A stretch of DNA of 64,000 bases, taken from positions 1 through 64,000 of the forward strand of contig JAAMXY010001022.1 in the NCBI GenBank assembly GCA_019677205.1. The letters run 5' to 3'. Position numbers and translations under genes: made by a program. Positions 1 to 11,386 of this stretch are shown piece by piece. Position 1 is the first letter of the stretch; every line of letters begins with the position of its first letter. The stretch comes from Pinguiococcus pyrenoidosus. Its lineage: Eukaryota > Sar > Pinguiophyceae > Pinguiochrysidales > Pinguiochrysidaceae. The notes under the pieces were generated by a model, which saw only the letters and a program-made list of their open reading frames with translations, made no database searches and was not told where the DNA came from.

Positions 1-1242
1 TCCGCCGGCGCTGCCCTTGCGGGGAATCTGAACCTCAAGGTCGTCCGCATCAACGAGAAGGACCTTGTGGCCGACTACGAAGGGCGGCTGGATCGCGGCT
101 CCATTCTTCGGCAGGCTCATGCGGATGTGCTGGTGGAGCCGTCAACGTGCGTGCCGGACATCGCTTCGAGCGTGCAGGAGATGGATGTGAAGCTCCAGGC
201 GCACGCCAACGGGTTCGTCAGCGGCCTCCTCGCGATCTACGCCGACAATCAGGTCCTCTGCAAGGCGACCGCGGCGAGCATGCGGAGGGCGCAGGTGAAG
301 GCCGTGCTCTCGCTCCAGCGTGCATTTGTGGGTGCCGTGGATGATGTCTTTGGGCCAAGCCAGGGTGGGCGGTGGGGGAGGCTACGGCTTTTCTTGCAGA
401 GGCTCGCGACCGCCCTCGAACTCCGGACGAGCGAGGCCCTGGGTCCGGAGACTGGGAAGGCGAGGCGCGTCATCTGGCCGCGTGTCGTCGAGGGTGATGT
501 CGACGTCAGGGAGTCCCCGAGGATGAGGAAGCTGTATTACATCTATGGAAATACCCTCCGTCGCCTAGATGCTGACGGTGTTGGGACCGTCCGGTCGAGG
601 CGGGCTAGACCATGGTATCACGCATTCAGAGAGCTGCACAGTCGTTCGCGGGCCCAGGCTGAGGAAGAGGACTTGCCATGCGGAGACGTCAATGCCACTG
701 AGGTCCACTTGGACAGGATGACGAGACCCTCGCGGAGATTCTTCGTTCTGATGCACAACATCGATGAAGTCTTCCGAGTGAACCTCATCCGAACGGATTT
801 CAAGCGCGCCACGCAGGAGGCTGTGATCGTGAGGATCTGTGAGGCGATCCTGGAGAGTGGGTCCTTCCGAGAGCAGATGCTTGACTGCGTGCCTGTCGAC
901 TGGGTGAGGAGGGAGTGGGGGAGAACCCGCGAAGCCATTGCACACGACCTTCTCGACGCCACTCTGGGAATATTCGCAGGCACGAGGGGCCGCGAGCTCG
1001 AGCACTCCACCCGACGCCATCAGATCAGCGTTCTTGACAACAGCACCGCTCTCCGGCCGGCGCTCGCGACGACTGTGGGAAACGCACGACGCCCAGGGAA
1101 GAGCGGAGGCGGCAAGGGCAGTGTAGTGGCCATCCGGCGTCTGCCGTGCACTGGCAAGGAGAACCTCGACACAACTCCCCCAGATGCGCGTCCTTGGGCG
1201 ACCGGATGTAGTGGATGCCGGGCTTCCTGGTGTCGCTGTTGA
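1..1242 (+). CDS. Unrecognised long ORF, 5'-truncated by the window edge
   Basis: The frame is open from base 1, so the true start lies outside the window, and it runs to a stop at 1242 (about 413 codons visible). Residue composition up to about base 1020 looks protein-like, with alternating charged and hydrophobic stretches such as FFVLMHNIDEVFRVNLIRTD, while the opposite strand there translates to unordered sequence. From 1025 to 1242 it overlaps the 3' end of the transposase gene on the other strand, and its last 70 or so residues look like an antisense shadow, so the real C-terminus may be earlier. I do not recognise a family. Its position beside a transposase suggests a second ORF of the same or a nested mobile element, but that is inference only. 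Confidence 0.35.
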   Translation, partial: SAGAALAGNLNLKVVRINEKDLVADYEGRLDRGSILRQAHADVLVEPSTCVPDIASSVQEMDVKLQAHANGFVSGLLAIYADNQVLCKATAASMRRAQVKAVLSLQRAFVGAVDDVFGPSQGGRWGRLRLFLQRLATALELRTSEALGPETGKARRVIWPRVVEGDVDVRESPRMRKLYYIYGNTLRRLDADGVGTVRSRRARPWYHAFRELHSRSRAQAEEEDLPCGDVNATEVHLDRMTRPSRRFFVLMHNIDEVFRVNLIRTDFKRATQEAVIVRICEAILESGSFREQMLDCVPVDWVRREWGRTREAIAHDLLDATLGIFAGTRGRELEHSTRRHQISVLDNSTALRPALATTVGNARRPGKSGGGKGSVVAIRRLPCTGKENLDTTPPDARPWATGCSGCRASWCRC

Positions 1243-3850
1243 AGATGTCAAAGGCGCGATTCACTTGGCGGACGAAGGCCTCAAGGTGTGTCGTGTCATA
1301 GCCTTCGATGTGCGTCTCCCGGAGAATCCGAGCCATCGAATCCGAGAGGAGCTGGGCCGCCATCGGCACTCGCATCTTTGTGTAGGAGTTCCTCCTAAAG
1401 TGGTCTTCGCTCAGCTTCCTCGCCCTCTGGAAGTCACCCGGCCGCATGTCGCTCTCGTATCTCCGCCAGTGACTGTGAAGGACCCCGATGTCCATGCGAT
1501 GCCACACGGTACCACCACCTTCCTGCCGAACAGGGAATCGAAGAGCACGGCGCCTCGATGACCCGCCACCGCTGAGCCCGTTCGCGATCTTTTTCAGCCA
1601 GTGGGGCGGATCGTCCAGGTGGAAGACCCAGCACTCGTTGCCCAAGACGGGGTGAGGGCTCGCCACGAGCGTGGTGTCCAGGTCGAATCCCTTTCTCTCT
1701 CTGAGGAAGGCACCTGCCGTCTCTGTCGACACTATTCGGCGAAATGCGCGATTCTCAGCAGCTCCATCCGCGACCGTCGCCACTACGAGGAAGCCGTGTG
1801 CGTAGAGCAGAGACGACATGTCCAGGTAGAAGCGGACGAGCTCCTCGCCCGTGCAGCCCGCAACGTTGTATTTGCCGACACTGTAGATCATGCGACAGGA
1901 CCCCAGGGACAGGAAGTAAAAGACAAGGTGCTTCTTCGCCAGGGCAACGGTGGGCTGCGAGGCCTCTTCGGGGATGTCCTCCTTGCAGAGCTCGTTGCAG
2001 CGGGCTACGTACTGCTTCGTCACGACATCCAGGCTCTTCTTCTTTTGGCAGAAGTCCAGGCCCAGCACCCTACCAGTAGACGACTGCCACCACAGCCCTA
2101 AGACATGAGAGATGCCGACGATTAGTCTGGTTCGGACCCCTAAACCCGGCGACGCCTCTCCTCCCCCTCACCCCTCTCCAGTACCTTGACGGAGCTGCAT
2201 CTCGTCCCATGCTAGCACGCCCATCCTCTCCCAGCAAACCTCCTCGGTGGTACCATCGAACAAGCCACGCCGTGCTGCAATCTCCTGCATCGCCTGCATC
2301 GTCTCCACCGAGGGCCCTTCGTGCGTCCGAGGCATGTACTGCCGCAGCGTGGCTCTGCTCGGAAGAATGAGGAACCGCTTGACGCGATCGTAGGCCGAGT
2401 TCCCGGTCGCATTCAGAAGATCGATTGCAAACTTCAAGGTCGCACTATTGTACCGCGCCGAGTTCCTCTTCCCTCCACATTTGACCGTCCGGCTTAGGTT
2501 CCCGAGGAGATTCTGCCAGAGGCGAAAGGGGACGGTATCCTCGCCACCGCACGCCGCCTTCAGCTCTTCAGTAGAAACGCAGCTGGCCGCGCCCGTAACA
2601 GCCTCTTCCAGGCCCCTCCCTAGCTTTGAGTCCCTGCGAACGCTCATGCCGAGGAGGCGGTCAAGCCGACGTGCCAGGCGTGCGCTCCTCACCTGCAGCC
2701 GGTGCCGGTCATCTGCCACCAGCTCTAGCTTCCGCTTGAGCTCCCACGGTCGGTGCTGAAGATAGTCATTCCGCGTGAATCGAGCGCTACCCTCGCCGAT
2801 GTACGAAGAAGACCCGCCCACCTCATCGCAAGCCCTGTTCCGGCAGCGCAGCGCGAGCGCCTTCTTCTTTAGCCGGCACGATTCACAGTACCTCCGCCGG
2901 CTGCTGCCGCACGCAGCGAAGAAGCCGCCGCAAGAGGGATTGACGAAGCAGAAGCCACCAAAGCTGGCACCGTAGGGGTGCCTCCGGGCTTCGGGCTTGA
3001 GACCACAGCTGCGCCGGTGTCGCAGAAGCAAGGACACTTCCTTGCTGTCGCGGCCTCCTCGCACGAGGCCCACGTCTAGCTCCCAATTGATGACCTTCCT
3101 AGCGGCCCGGTCGCGCCACTCCATGATAAAGTTGCGACCCACGACACTGAGCGCAATCCTAGCCTCGACGCACACTAGATCCCATCCCCGGGTCTCCTCG
3201 TCACCTTCGAAGCGCATCGTCTCTAGCGTGAGCGGTGGGCAACCACGGAAGTCCGAAAAGTCGTCCTCCTCAGGTCCCACGGCGTCCGAGTTGGAGACCT
3301 CGGGCACCTGAAACCCGCTGCGCTGGGGTCCAGGAGCCTCTTCCGGTTGTGGTGCCCCCTCCGCTGGCTCCGCTGCGTCCTCATGCGCGATGATCCCGCC
3401 AAGGACTCGCTCACCCGAAGGCCCGCCCAGTCTAGCACCTCCGCCCACTAAGGGACCGCTCCCGAGCCCCTCCCTCGCCTCATCCCCTCCACGGAGCGCT
3501 CCCATGGGAAGAGGTTGACCGGACGCCCCGACCAGCCTTGCCGGAGGTCCTGCGGGGCCATGCAGCTCCAGCTCCATTGCAACGCGCTCCAAGATCCCGC
3601 GCTTGCGGCGCCCGCCATTGCAGCGATCTGGGGATTCTCGCGGGCGCCGGCGTGGCCAGGCAATGTCTGGGCACCGCAGCTTGGCCTTCGGGGGAGTCTG
3701 GGCACAGCGAGGGACGGGAACCGCGCGCATGGTGCCATCGAAGATCCAGCTACCGCTGGAAGGAAAAGGCGGGAGAACGCATGTGGACGTTGAAGTCTCA
3801 AAGAATAGCTTCTCAAAATTATTTCCTTTAAAATCAAACGTATCCGCCAA
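1025..3850 (-). CDS. P-element/THAP9-type transposase, two exons
   Basis: Two minus-strand exons, 3850-2185 and 2097-1025, join across an 87-bp GT-AG intron (2098-2184) to give about 912 residues if the upstream methionine is used. The first exon carries a basic cysteine-rich patch and then the conserved P-transposase region: a helical block followed by LPSRATLRQYMP and the catalytic-aspartate segment VLAWDEMQLRQ. Splicing continues this as GLWWQSSTGRVLGLDF, and the second RNase H aspartate lies in ATVADGAAENR. These match the RNase H-like domain of P-element/THAP9 transposases. No canonical N-terminal THAP zinc finger is visible, and the C-terminus ends soon after IHYIRSPKDAHLGEL, so the copy may be truncated or the start may lie elsewhere. 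Terminal inverted repeats were not identified. Activity is unknown. Confidence 0.72.
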
Positions 3851-4017
3851 TAGATGACCCAGAATCCACTCTCTGTCCCGAGTTTTTGCGACCCCGAAAT
3901 GGAATACCAGCTCGATCGCGATTTTCGGCCTGTTTTCCCCCCATGCTCTATCCCCTTGGTCGAAGGGATGAAAATAACACCAACCGGAGCAATGTGACAG
4001 AGCGACAGAGAGACCGG

Positions 4018-4081
4018 GTGACGGAGCGACAGAGTGACGGAGCGACAGAGTGACGGAGCGACAGAGTGACGGAGCGACAGA
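4018..4081. repeat. 16-bp tandem repeat, four copies
   Basis: Four consecutive copies of gtgacggagcgacaga, preceded by a degenerate related stretch from about 3995. It lies about 170 bp outside the 5' end of the transposase ORF and could be a subterminal repeat of that element or an unrelated minisatellite. Confidence 0.85.
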
Positions 4082-5253
4082 GGACGGACGGACGATCGCA
4101 AATGCGCAAAAGAAGAAAGCCGCTTGTTGACGGTAGACGGGGCGCCTCGCACTCCGGCGTTCATTTGTGGTTTTCGCGGCTGAAGCGCCGCTGCGCTTTT
4201 TTGGCTCGAGCGGCTGTGGCCTGGAGGGGAACGAAGGTGAGGAATCTCATTTTTTTTTTGCCAGGCTCCTGCTTGAGGATTCACCGTGGCTGGGACTGGG
4301 CTGGGCCACTTGCAGCGACCTGCGATTGCGAGGCCGCCCCACAGCCGGTGAGCCTACGAGGATGCTGCAGGAGGTATTGGCACGCCTGGATGCGACGCTC
4401 GTCGGCAGACCGTTGGCTCCATCCCACGTCGTGGCGAAGGCCCGTGGCAGTCCTTGCCATGCGGCCGAGCTCGTCTGCCTAGAGGAGGCTCTCACGAGCT
4501 TCTCCACGTCGCTAGATTGGTCCGTCATCATAGTACGCTCGGAGTCGGGCTCTCAAGCCCATCCTCCCTCCGAGAGTCTCCTTTGATGGTAGAACAATCC
4601 GGTCCCGAGTCAAGCCTAAACCTTCTTGCACAATCAATCCGCAGATCTCCATTCGAAGAAGGCCGTGGAGCGTCAAGGGCAACGCCAGTGCTAAGCCGGT
4701 TTTGGTTTTTCTTTTCCGTTTTGGTGTGCAAGACTTCTCTTCGACGATTCTCCACGGAAGCTGAGCATGGAAAGAAATAAAAGCTTCGCTTTGTTTTCTG
4801 CACAGAGCTTGTGACCTGCAGAAGTGCCACTAGGAGTCTGCCATGCTGTGCTCTACATCTCCATGCTCTCACGCGGATACTGCCGCCGTTGCCCCTTCTA
4901 AGATCTCGTGGATGAGAACAGCCTTCTTCCTTGGTGTCGATTCACCGGGTTGGGGCAGACTGGTGGAAGCTACGAAGCTGGTGGTACTCTCTGCCTTGGA
5001 TCGCCTTCAGATCTTTGCTTTGTGAAGTATATGCTCTGCTTCGCTTCGCTCACGCCCTGTCCGTCCGGCTCAATGAGATCTCGCCGGCGAGAGGAAGGAC
5101 GCGCGTGTGTATCATCGCGAACTGGATTCCCCTACAGAGCAAGTCAGAAGTCTCCCAACACCGACGTGGGACCGCTCCGTCGTCCGTCGTCACCCATTGC
5201 CGCTGAAGTCTAGTGACTATAGCTAGATTTTATTCTTATCAGATATATAGCAT
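4082..5253. other. Intergenic stretch with no convincing gene
   Basis: About 1.2 kb before the WDR75-like gene. Several short ORFs are present but none resembles a known family. The best candidate is a 75-codon ATG-started frame at 4362-4586 on the plus strand (MLQEVLARLDATLVGRPLAP...), preceded by a strong acceptor-like site (a T-run then gccag, ending at about 4264) and containing a donor-like ATA|GTACGC, so it may be an exon of an undetected small gene. The last 45 bp before the WDR75 start are AT-rich (agatatatagcatatg). Confidence 0.4.
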
Positions 5254-8200
5254 ATGACAATGATACTTCGTGGTCTTTCTACTCATCGCTCAGAGTTGCG
5301 CCAACGCCAAGTTGTGCAGCAATACGAGGTCATGTCTTGCAGGACGCTCTCCGGTGACCTCAGCGCGGTGCCTCCGGTGCTCAGTGCGGACGGCTCGCTC
5401 CTGTTCTGCGCGCATGGCGGCGTCAGCGCGCGAAGTACCATAAACGGCGAGCTGGTCGCCAGTGTGCGGCCGTCCAGCAGCCCTGTGGCGCTGCTCAGCC
5501 ACCCAAGAGACGCAAGTAGTCTCTTGCTTTCCCTCGAGGATCGCTCTCTGGGATTGTGGAGCGTCAAGAACGATGAGCTCCAGATGGTCTGGCAAGAGTC
5601 CTTCGACGCGGGGGTGGAGAGCATCTCCTCGCACCCGAAGCAGCCAGATCGCTTGCTGCTGGTGCAGAGTCCGACAGAAGCAGAGCCGCGTTGGAGCGTG
5701 AGCGTCTTCAACCTGCGAAAACGTCGAGTCCTTCGGGTGCCGCTGCGGACCAAGAGCAGGCCCTTGGGCGCAGCGTTCTTGGACGAGACCACCGTCGTGG
5801 TGGCCGAAGCGACGAAGTTGCACGTCGTGCAGAAGAAAAGAGGCAAGAAGCGCTGCTTGAGGCAACACAAGTGTAAGACGAATCCCATATGCACTCTAGC
5901 GGTCGCGCCGGACGGTCGTGTCGCCACTGGCCACGAAAACGGCGTCGTCACGCTGTGGTTCGGACTTGGGAGAAGCGGGCCAGATGAAGAGCTGCTGAAG
6001 CAGCAGGTGCGTTCGCACAAGCGGTCAGATCCTTTTCCAGCAGTCGCCTAACAGAACTGCTCCTCTACGTTGTTTTGTGTTTGGTTCCTTTTTCGCTTGT
6101 GCGGTTCTTTTCTTCGGTCTGTTCTCCTATCTTTTTAGGCGCAGACGAGCACATTGCATTGGCATGCTCATGCCGTGCGGTGCCTCGCCTTTGCGCCAGA
6201 CCTGAGGCATCTTCTCAGCGGCGGCGAGGAAGGTGTCCTGGTGCTGTGGCAGACCGACTCGGGCGAGCGGAATTATCTTCCCCGGCTCGGTGGACCGTTG
6301 AGCACGATTTGCCTAACGAAGGACGGCGACCTCGCGGTGACGGTGACCACCAACAACACATTGTGGGCCGTGGACCCAAACGGGTTTCAGCGGCGCTGGA
6401 ATCTTCAGTTCCTGAACCTCGCTTCCCCGCCTGATGCCATCGATCGAAGCGCTTTCCTGAAGATCGTATGCCTCCCCGGAAGTTCGCAGGAGGGATCCTT
6501 GGTTTGCGCCAACTCTCCGGCAGGCGGAACGCTCCAGTTCTTCAGGCCCTCAGACGAAGCCCTTCCGAGTGTTTTCCAGTTTGACATCGTCCCGCAGAAC
6601 AGGTGACAACTGGATCGCTTCGTCGCCGTCGAGCGAGACATGCGTTGGAGTCGTAGCTCATATCTTCGAATCGTGGCAACAGGGCAAGTCGCGGGGCAGA
6701 CACGGAGGACAAGGTCATACCCCCGGTGGTGCAGCACTTTGTCTACAGCTCGAGCGGAAAGGACTTGGTTACAGTAGACTTCACGACCCCAAGTCTGGAA
6801 GATGCTCGGTCGTCGTTGAAATTCTGGACCGCATCGCAAGCTTCGGAGACTTCGGGAGCAGGTCGAAGTTATGATGACTGGCGCCTGGTTTCCGTGACCG
6901 AGGCTCCACACGGGCTGGGCGCCGACTGCCAGGTCCGGGATGTGAGGTATGGCATTTGGGAAAGCGTCTGACCCTCTTCGCATGCGCGACATGAATCAGT
7001 TCCTGCTTCCCAGGTTTCATCCAAGTCAGCGACTGGTGTGCACGGTCGGAGGGGACAGCTTCGCTGTCTGGACGACTTCGACAGAGCACTCCGTACTCGC
7101 ATCAGAAGGGAATCGTGGCAGCGGCGATCCCAAAAGCGCGGAAGGAGGGTTCTTCTGGGCGCGAAGCTATTCGATTGCGTTTCAACGCGATGTGGATGCT
7201 GTGGGATGCGCTTTTTCCTTGGATGGCAGCGTGCTCGCTGTCGCTCACGACCCGCTGCGACAGTCCGTGGAGGATTCCAGTCCTCCGCTGGTGATTTCGT
7301 ACTGGGAACCATCGAGTGCGTCCTTACTGGCCACGAGCGTCCTTCCCCGGCTGCATAGTCCCAAGGATGACGTCGCGGGGACGACTTCGGAATCGCGGAT
7401 CTTCATGGACTTCCTCACGTCCTTCGGCGCGCCACTCCTGCTTGTCTCAGACAAAGGACCGGGAGGGAAATGGGGTGCTGCGCGCGTCGTGGATGTGCTC
7501 ACCAACGAGACTCTCTCGTACGTGGAGGGCCTCGTTACCGCACAAGCAGTGGATAGCCGAATCAAGACGAGGGATGCCGCGAAGGGCTGCAGTCGATTCG
7601 CGCTGGCGTTCTTGGCAAAGAATGCCTCGATTGTGCTCTTGTTTTCGGCCTCGGTAGGTCTCCAGACTCTTCCGAAAACCCGGAGAGCTTCTGATGCAAG
7701 GCTTGCGTAAATTCTAACTCGGAGCCTGTCCTCAGGAGCCGACAAGGCCACTGTTCAAGTGGACGGTGGCGAAGCGAGTTCAGGCACTGGCATTCGCGGG
7801 GGCGAGAGATAAGAACGACTTGCAGGGAACAGGTCAGACAGAAGGGGCGATTCTGTCGGCGGTGCTGGCGGATGGCGAGCTGTGCAGCCTTTCCATGGGA
7901 GATGCGACCGCCGAAGCGTCTCGAGGCAAAGCACAGTCACTGGCTGATCTTGTGGACCAGCGAAGCTTGTCAGACAAGCTCGGACTGTTCAGTGCAGAGG
8001 CCCCTGTGGTTCCTCAGGCGGTGACGTCCGGTCGCAAGCGTGCTCGATCACGAGGACAGAGCGTCGACGAGGATGGCGGCTGGTTGAAGCAGGCTACAGA
8101 TTTCTCCAGCATCAAGACCAGCGACCTACCGGAAGTCTCGAAGCTCTTCCCAGCCTTCATGAGGGCCTTGATTGGATCGAAGAAGGGCCAATCTCTCTTC

Positions 8201-8404
8201 GTGGAAGACAGCCGGGCGGTGGACGCTCCAGAAAGACAGCCAAAGCGACCTAGGAAGGGCTCAGCGCAGGATGGAGGTCCGCGTCTGCCCGCCGAGCCAA
8301 ACGACCCTGCGAGCTCCAACGCTGCGGCACAGATTCCCCTTCAAGCGGGTCTCATCGCGTGTGTCGTGGAGCTGATTGCAGGCCCAGACAGCTTGACGGA
8401 ATAG
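5254..8404 (+). CDS. WDR75: WDR75/UTP17-like WD40 ribosome-biogenesis protein
   Basis: Five exons, 5254-6006, 6139-6602, 6683-6946, 7014-7653 and 7736-8404, join through GT-AG introns of 67-132 bp with matching phase to give about 929 residues (903 if translation starts at the ATG at 5332). WDR75 (yeast Utp17/Nan1) is a subunit of the t-UTP/UTP-A complex that acts on pre-18S rRNA in the nucleolus. The diagnostic stretch begins exon 2: HWHAHAVRCLAFAPDLRHLL, then SGGEEGVLVLWQ and LPRLGGPLSTI, as in WDR75. Further WD-like blades include TVGGDSFAVW and LKFWTAS. The last exon holds a charged, lysine/arginine-rich region and a helical tail (SDLPEVSKLFPAFMRAL) typical of the C-terminus. The gene is transcribed towards the PP2C gene, with convergent 3' ends about 320 bp apart. 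Confidence 0.82.
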
Positions 8405-8721
8405 AACGCATAGTTGTTGAAGGAGTGTGAGGCCAGAACGCCCCTCTCTATGCATGATCCATCGTTGGATAGGTACCGCCTCCGGCACCCGCACATCCCC
8501 GAGCGCCATGCTATTGCAGAAACCCAGTGTCTAGAGGCGCATACGCTACGCTCCCGTTTCGGAAGAGTATGCAGTCTGCACATTTACGCATTCACGCTTG
8601 CGCAGCAGATGCAACCAGATGGAACCGGCAGCCGCCAACTGCAACCAGCTGCAGCCAACTGCAACCGGACATGGTTGTTGAAATGTCAAGTGGCGCTCCC
8701 CGCCAGCCAATAAGCGAAGCG
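8405..8721. other. Convergent 3' region between WDR75 and PP2C genes
   Basis: Holds the 3' ends of two convergent genes and no gene of its own. A short CAACTGCAACC-type direct repeat occupies about 8608-8670; an isolated AGCCAAT occurs at about 8704. Confidence 0.5.
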
Positions 8722-10320
8722 TCACAGCTTTACAACTGTGCACGTAATGTCGTCCACCATGGCGCTGAGGCTTTCCCAGCGGCGTCGGGCGGTTGTGCAA
8801 ATGCGTTGGGCGGCAGCCTCCGCATCCCAGTCCACTTTGCGCCAATCGACCGCAGCCATCGCTTCATTCATCGCCATCGTCCTTTTCTTCTCCACCCCCG
8901 CGTGCTCTCTTGCCTCGACCATGACTTCAAAGACCATGTCGACCGCACTCTTTGCATCAAGGACGTCCCAGACCCCATCGGTGGCGAGGAGGAGGAAAGC
9001 ATCTTCTGGTTGCAGAGCTCGCCTTGTGATCTCCGGTTCGTGGCTTCCCCCGCTCCTGTGCGCGACAAGGTCGCCTAGGGATCTCGACATTGCTAGCCCC
9101 ATCGTCTCTCCGCGACAGGTGTACCAGATCCGGGCTGGTCCGACCGGCATTGAAATGGCTCCGGCTGGGCCGTGGCCGACGAGCACCTGACGGGCGCCGA
9201 CTTTCCCTCCCATCTGAAGTATCCTGCGTCTCTCGTCCGGCCGATCCGGTTTGTGGTCTTTGGTGAGCAAAACGCTGGTGACGCTTCGATTCACCACCCT
9301 CGCTAGCACGGCGCGACTGTCTCCGCAGTTTGCAATGGTCATGGTCGGTCCGCCAGGCTGCCACTCGAGGAGCACAACGACCGCTGTTGCGCCCGAGCAG
9401 CTGCAGTCGATCTCACAGGCTTTGAAGTCCTCCTGCGCTTCTTCGAACGCCAAGTGGAAGTCGAGGTTGTTCGCCCCGATCCGCTCTGGCATCTCCTCCC
9501 GGCACTTTGCCGACACCAGGTGACCATACTCGCCGTGGCCGTCGAAGACCGCGTACAGGGATCTGCTCGAGCTCTTTCCCCAGAAGCTGTCCAGACTCAC
9601 GTAGTTGTCTTGATTCGTCCAATGCGGATTCCCAGGCTTCAGCCCCGTGATGGAGCACGTCCCCGTCGTCTCTGTTCGCTCCAACACCACGCCGCGGCCG
9701 CCGCTTCGTTGTCTCATCATCGCGAAACCATTCTCCTTGCCTGCGTCGTGTCCCATCATGCCAGCTCCCGAGAGCAGCATATTGCTCCCGGTTCGGTGTC
9801 CTTGGTGACTGATCATCATGGGGAAGTCACCACGTCTCGCGCCGTGCCCTGATGGCGCTCGCATGTCTCTGGAGTAGTCTTTCCCGGCAGCCGTGTCGTG
9901 CCCAACCATCTGAACGCCGATGGCGGTCTGCCCGGCGAGGGCGCCAGTGCGGGGCAGGTGCTGCGGCGCATTCGCCTCTAGGAAGCCATCGTGGCTGGGA
10001 TTACTCCCAATGTGCGGCAACCTCTGCGTTCGCATGCCTCCCAACCCGCGGCGAGTGGTCGCTCGTGCCGTTCCGGCGACAGCGTTGGAGCCGTAGATTT
10101 TTCTGCCCGGCCTTCGTGAAACGGAGCGCCCCTCCGCCATCCCATGGTTCATGGCCTCCAGGCTGCGCTGGGCTAGCACCGAGCGAGGCCTCGCTCGACC
10201 AGAGGACTTCTGAGAGCAGACGTGGGGCATTAGGTGCATGATTTTCGGAGGAGCTGGGCTCCTCGATAGGCGAACCTGTTGGCGCCGCTCCTGGGGCTGT
10301 CCGCCGTGCTTTTGCGCCAT
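8722..10320 (-). CDS. PP2C-family Ser/Thr protein phosphatase
   Basis: A single uninterrupted exon. The reading frame is open upstream to 10554, but the methionine at 10320 (MAQKHGGQPQERR) gives a more natural start and a protein of about 532 residues. The first ~200 residues are basic and low in hydrophobics, probably disordered. The catalytic domain follows with the PP2C metal-binding motifs in order: FDGHGEYGH, CSGATAVVVLL, ANCGDSRAVL, RSLGD, ATDGVWDVL and the C-terminal DDITCTVV. These place it among Mg/Mn-dependent PPM phosphatases that dephosphorylate phospho-Ser/Thr. No transmembrane segment or targeting peptide is obvious, so location is unknown. The substrate cannot be told from sequence. 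Confidence 0.88.
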   Translation of the reverse strand: MAQKHGGQPQERRQQVRLSRSPAPPKIMHLMPHVCSQKSSGRARPRSVLAQRSLEAMNHGMAEGRSVSRRPGRKIYGSNAVAGTARATTRRGLGGMRTQRLPHIGSNPSHDGFLEANAPQHLPRTGALAGQTAIGVQMVGHDTAAGKDYSRDMRAPSGHGARRGDFPMMISHQGHRTGSNMLLSGAGMMGHDAGKENGFAMMRQRSGGRGVVLERTETTGTCSITGLKPGNPHWTNQDNYVSLDSFWGKSSSRSLYAVFDGHGEYGHLVSAKCREEMPERIGANNLDFHLAFEEAQEDFKACEIDCSCSGATAVVVLLEWQPGGPTMTIANCGDSRAVLARVVNRSVTSVLLTKDHKPDRPDERRRILQMGGKVGARQVLVGHGPAGAISMPVGPARIWYTCRGETMGLAMSRSLGDLVAHRSGGSHEPEITRRALQPEDAFLLLATDGVWDVLDAKSAVDMVFEVMVEAREHAGVEKKRTMAMNEAMAAVDWRKVDWDAEAAAQRICTTARRRWESLSAMVDDITCTVVKL

Positions 10321-11386
10321 CACCTGATAGCCTCCGAGTCTGTCCTCCGTCCTCTCTCGCCGGATGCCCCTAGCGACGCAACAGTGAGGCGAGCTTCGCG
10401 GGGCTCTTCCAGCAGCTTCGCCGTCGGACTCACCGGCCGTAGGAGCTCGGCGGCGCGTTCTGCGCCGCACGCTTGCCAGCACCGACCAGGGGCGAGCCAC
10501 GATGGTCCCTGTGCATCGCGGCTGCACATCCCAAGGCCCTCCGGGCCTTCTCAACTGCTACGCTGTCCACGCCTCTCCTGCCTCCGGACGGAAGCGCTGC
10601 CGGCAGCAGGGCGGGAAGGACGCTTGTCGAGGGCGAAACGGCTCCCTCGTGTGTCCACCTCGGAGCCGCAGTCCGCGTCTCCTCTCCTCCTCTCTGCTCT
10701 CTGAGTTATGGCGGCGGAAGTCGGGTCGCAGTGCGTCCCGCCGTCGGGCGTAAGGCGCTGCGGCGCGGCGGAGAGGGCGTAAACCGCCGGTTGCAACTTG
10801 CTGCATGTGTTGTCGCAGTGCGGAGCCTATGGCTGAGTAGGAGCAGAAGTCTGATTTCTGACCAATGGAGATTGCATCCGTACGGTGGAGAAGCTCAATT
10901 GGATGGTCGAATGTTCCGCCTGTCCGTGTAGTCGGCTACGGGAAGGATGGAACTCCGTTGGGGAGAAGGTTCGACCCAATTTTCAGTTGTCGGCCAACGG
11001 CTGGCAAGGATTTTGGGGAAAGGAAGCGTCGGTTTGAGCAAAAAGGGGCTTCGCCCGCGGCTCTGCTGCCGGCTCTTTCCTTCGCTGTCTTTCCGTGAGA
11101 GAAGAATCTTCGAATCCAAAGCTTTCAGCTTGTTCTTCCCAAGCACGGCATCGGCAAATCTGGAAATCAGGGAACGGAGACCCGCCTTTTCCAGTTTTCA
11201 GTTGGATCTTGCTTGTTGCTTGTTGCTTGTTGCTTGGATCCGACGATTGCATGGTGTGCAGGGAGGCGCTCTTCTTGCATGCCAGCCTCTCTCTCTCTCT
11301 CTCTCTCAGAAGAAGAAGGGCGTTTCAATCTTTGTGCGGCGCATGTGAAGGTCTCGTTTCTCAGTCACATCCTCCTACCAGCGGTA
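10321..11386. other. Intergenic region upstream of PP2C
   Basis: About 1.07 kb between the PP2C start and the 3' end of the first ankyrin channel. It contains CCAAT/ATTGG motifs at about 10862 and 10899 that could belong to the PP2C promoter, and a (tc)n tract at about 11287-11309. The short ORFs here show no family resemblance. A GGTTCGACCC stretch at about 10964 recalls a tRNA T-loop but no cloverleaf could be built around it. Confidence 0.4.

Noticed and set aside
4190-4212. ttttttggctcgag resembling the end of the dinoflagellate spliced leader
   Set aside because: Only the last few bases agree and there is no donor site in the right place; gene order and canonical introns do not suggest a core dinoflagellate.
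10955-10985. GGTTCGACCC, a possible tRNA T-arm
   Set aside because: No matching acceptor, D or anticodon stems could be found within tRNA distance.
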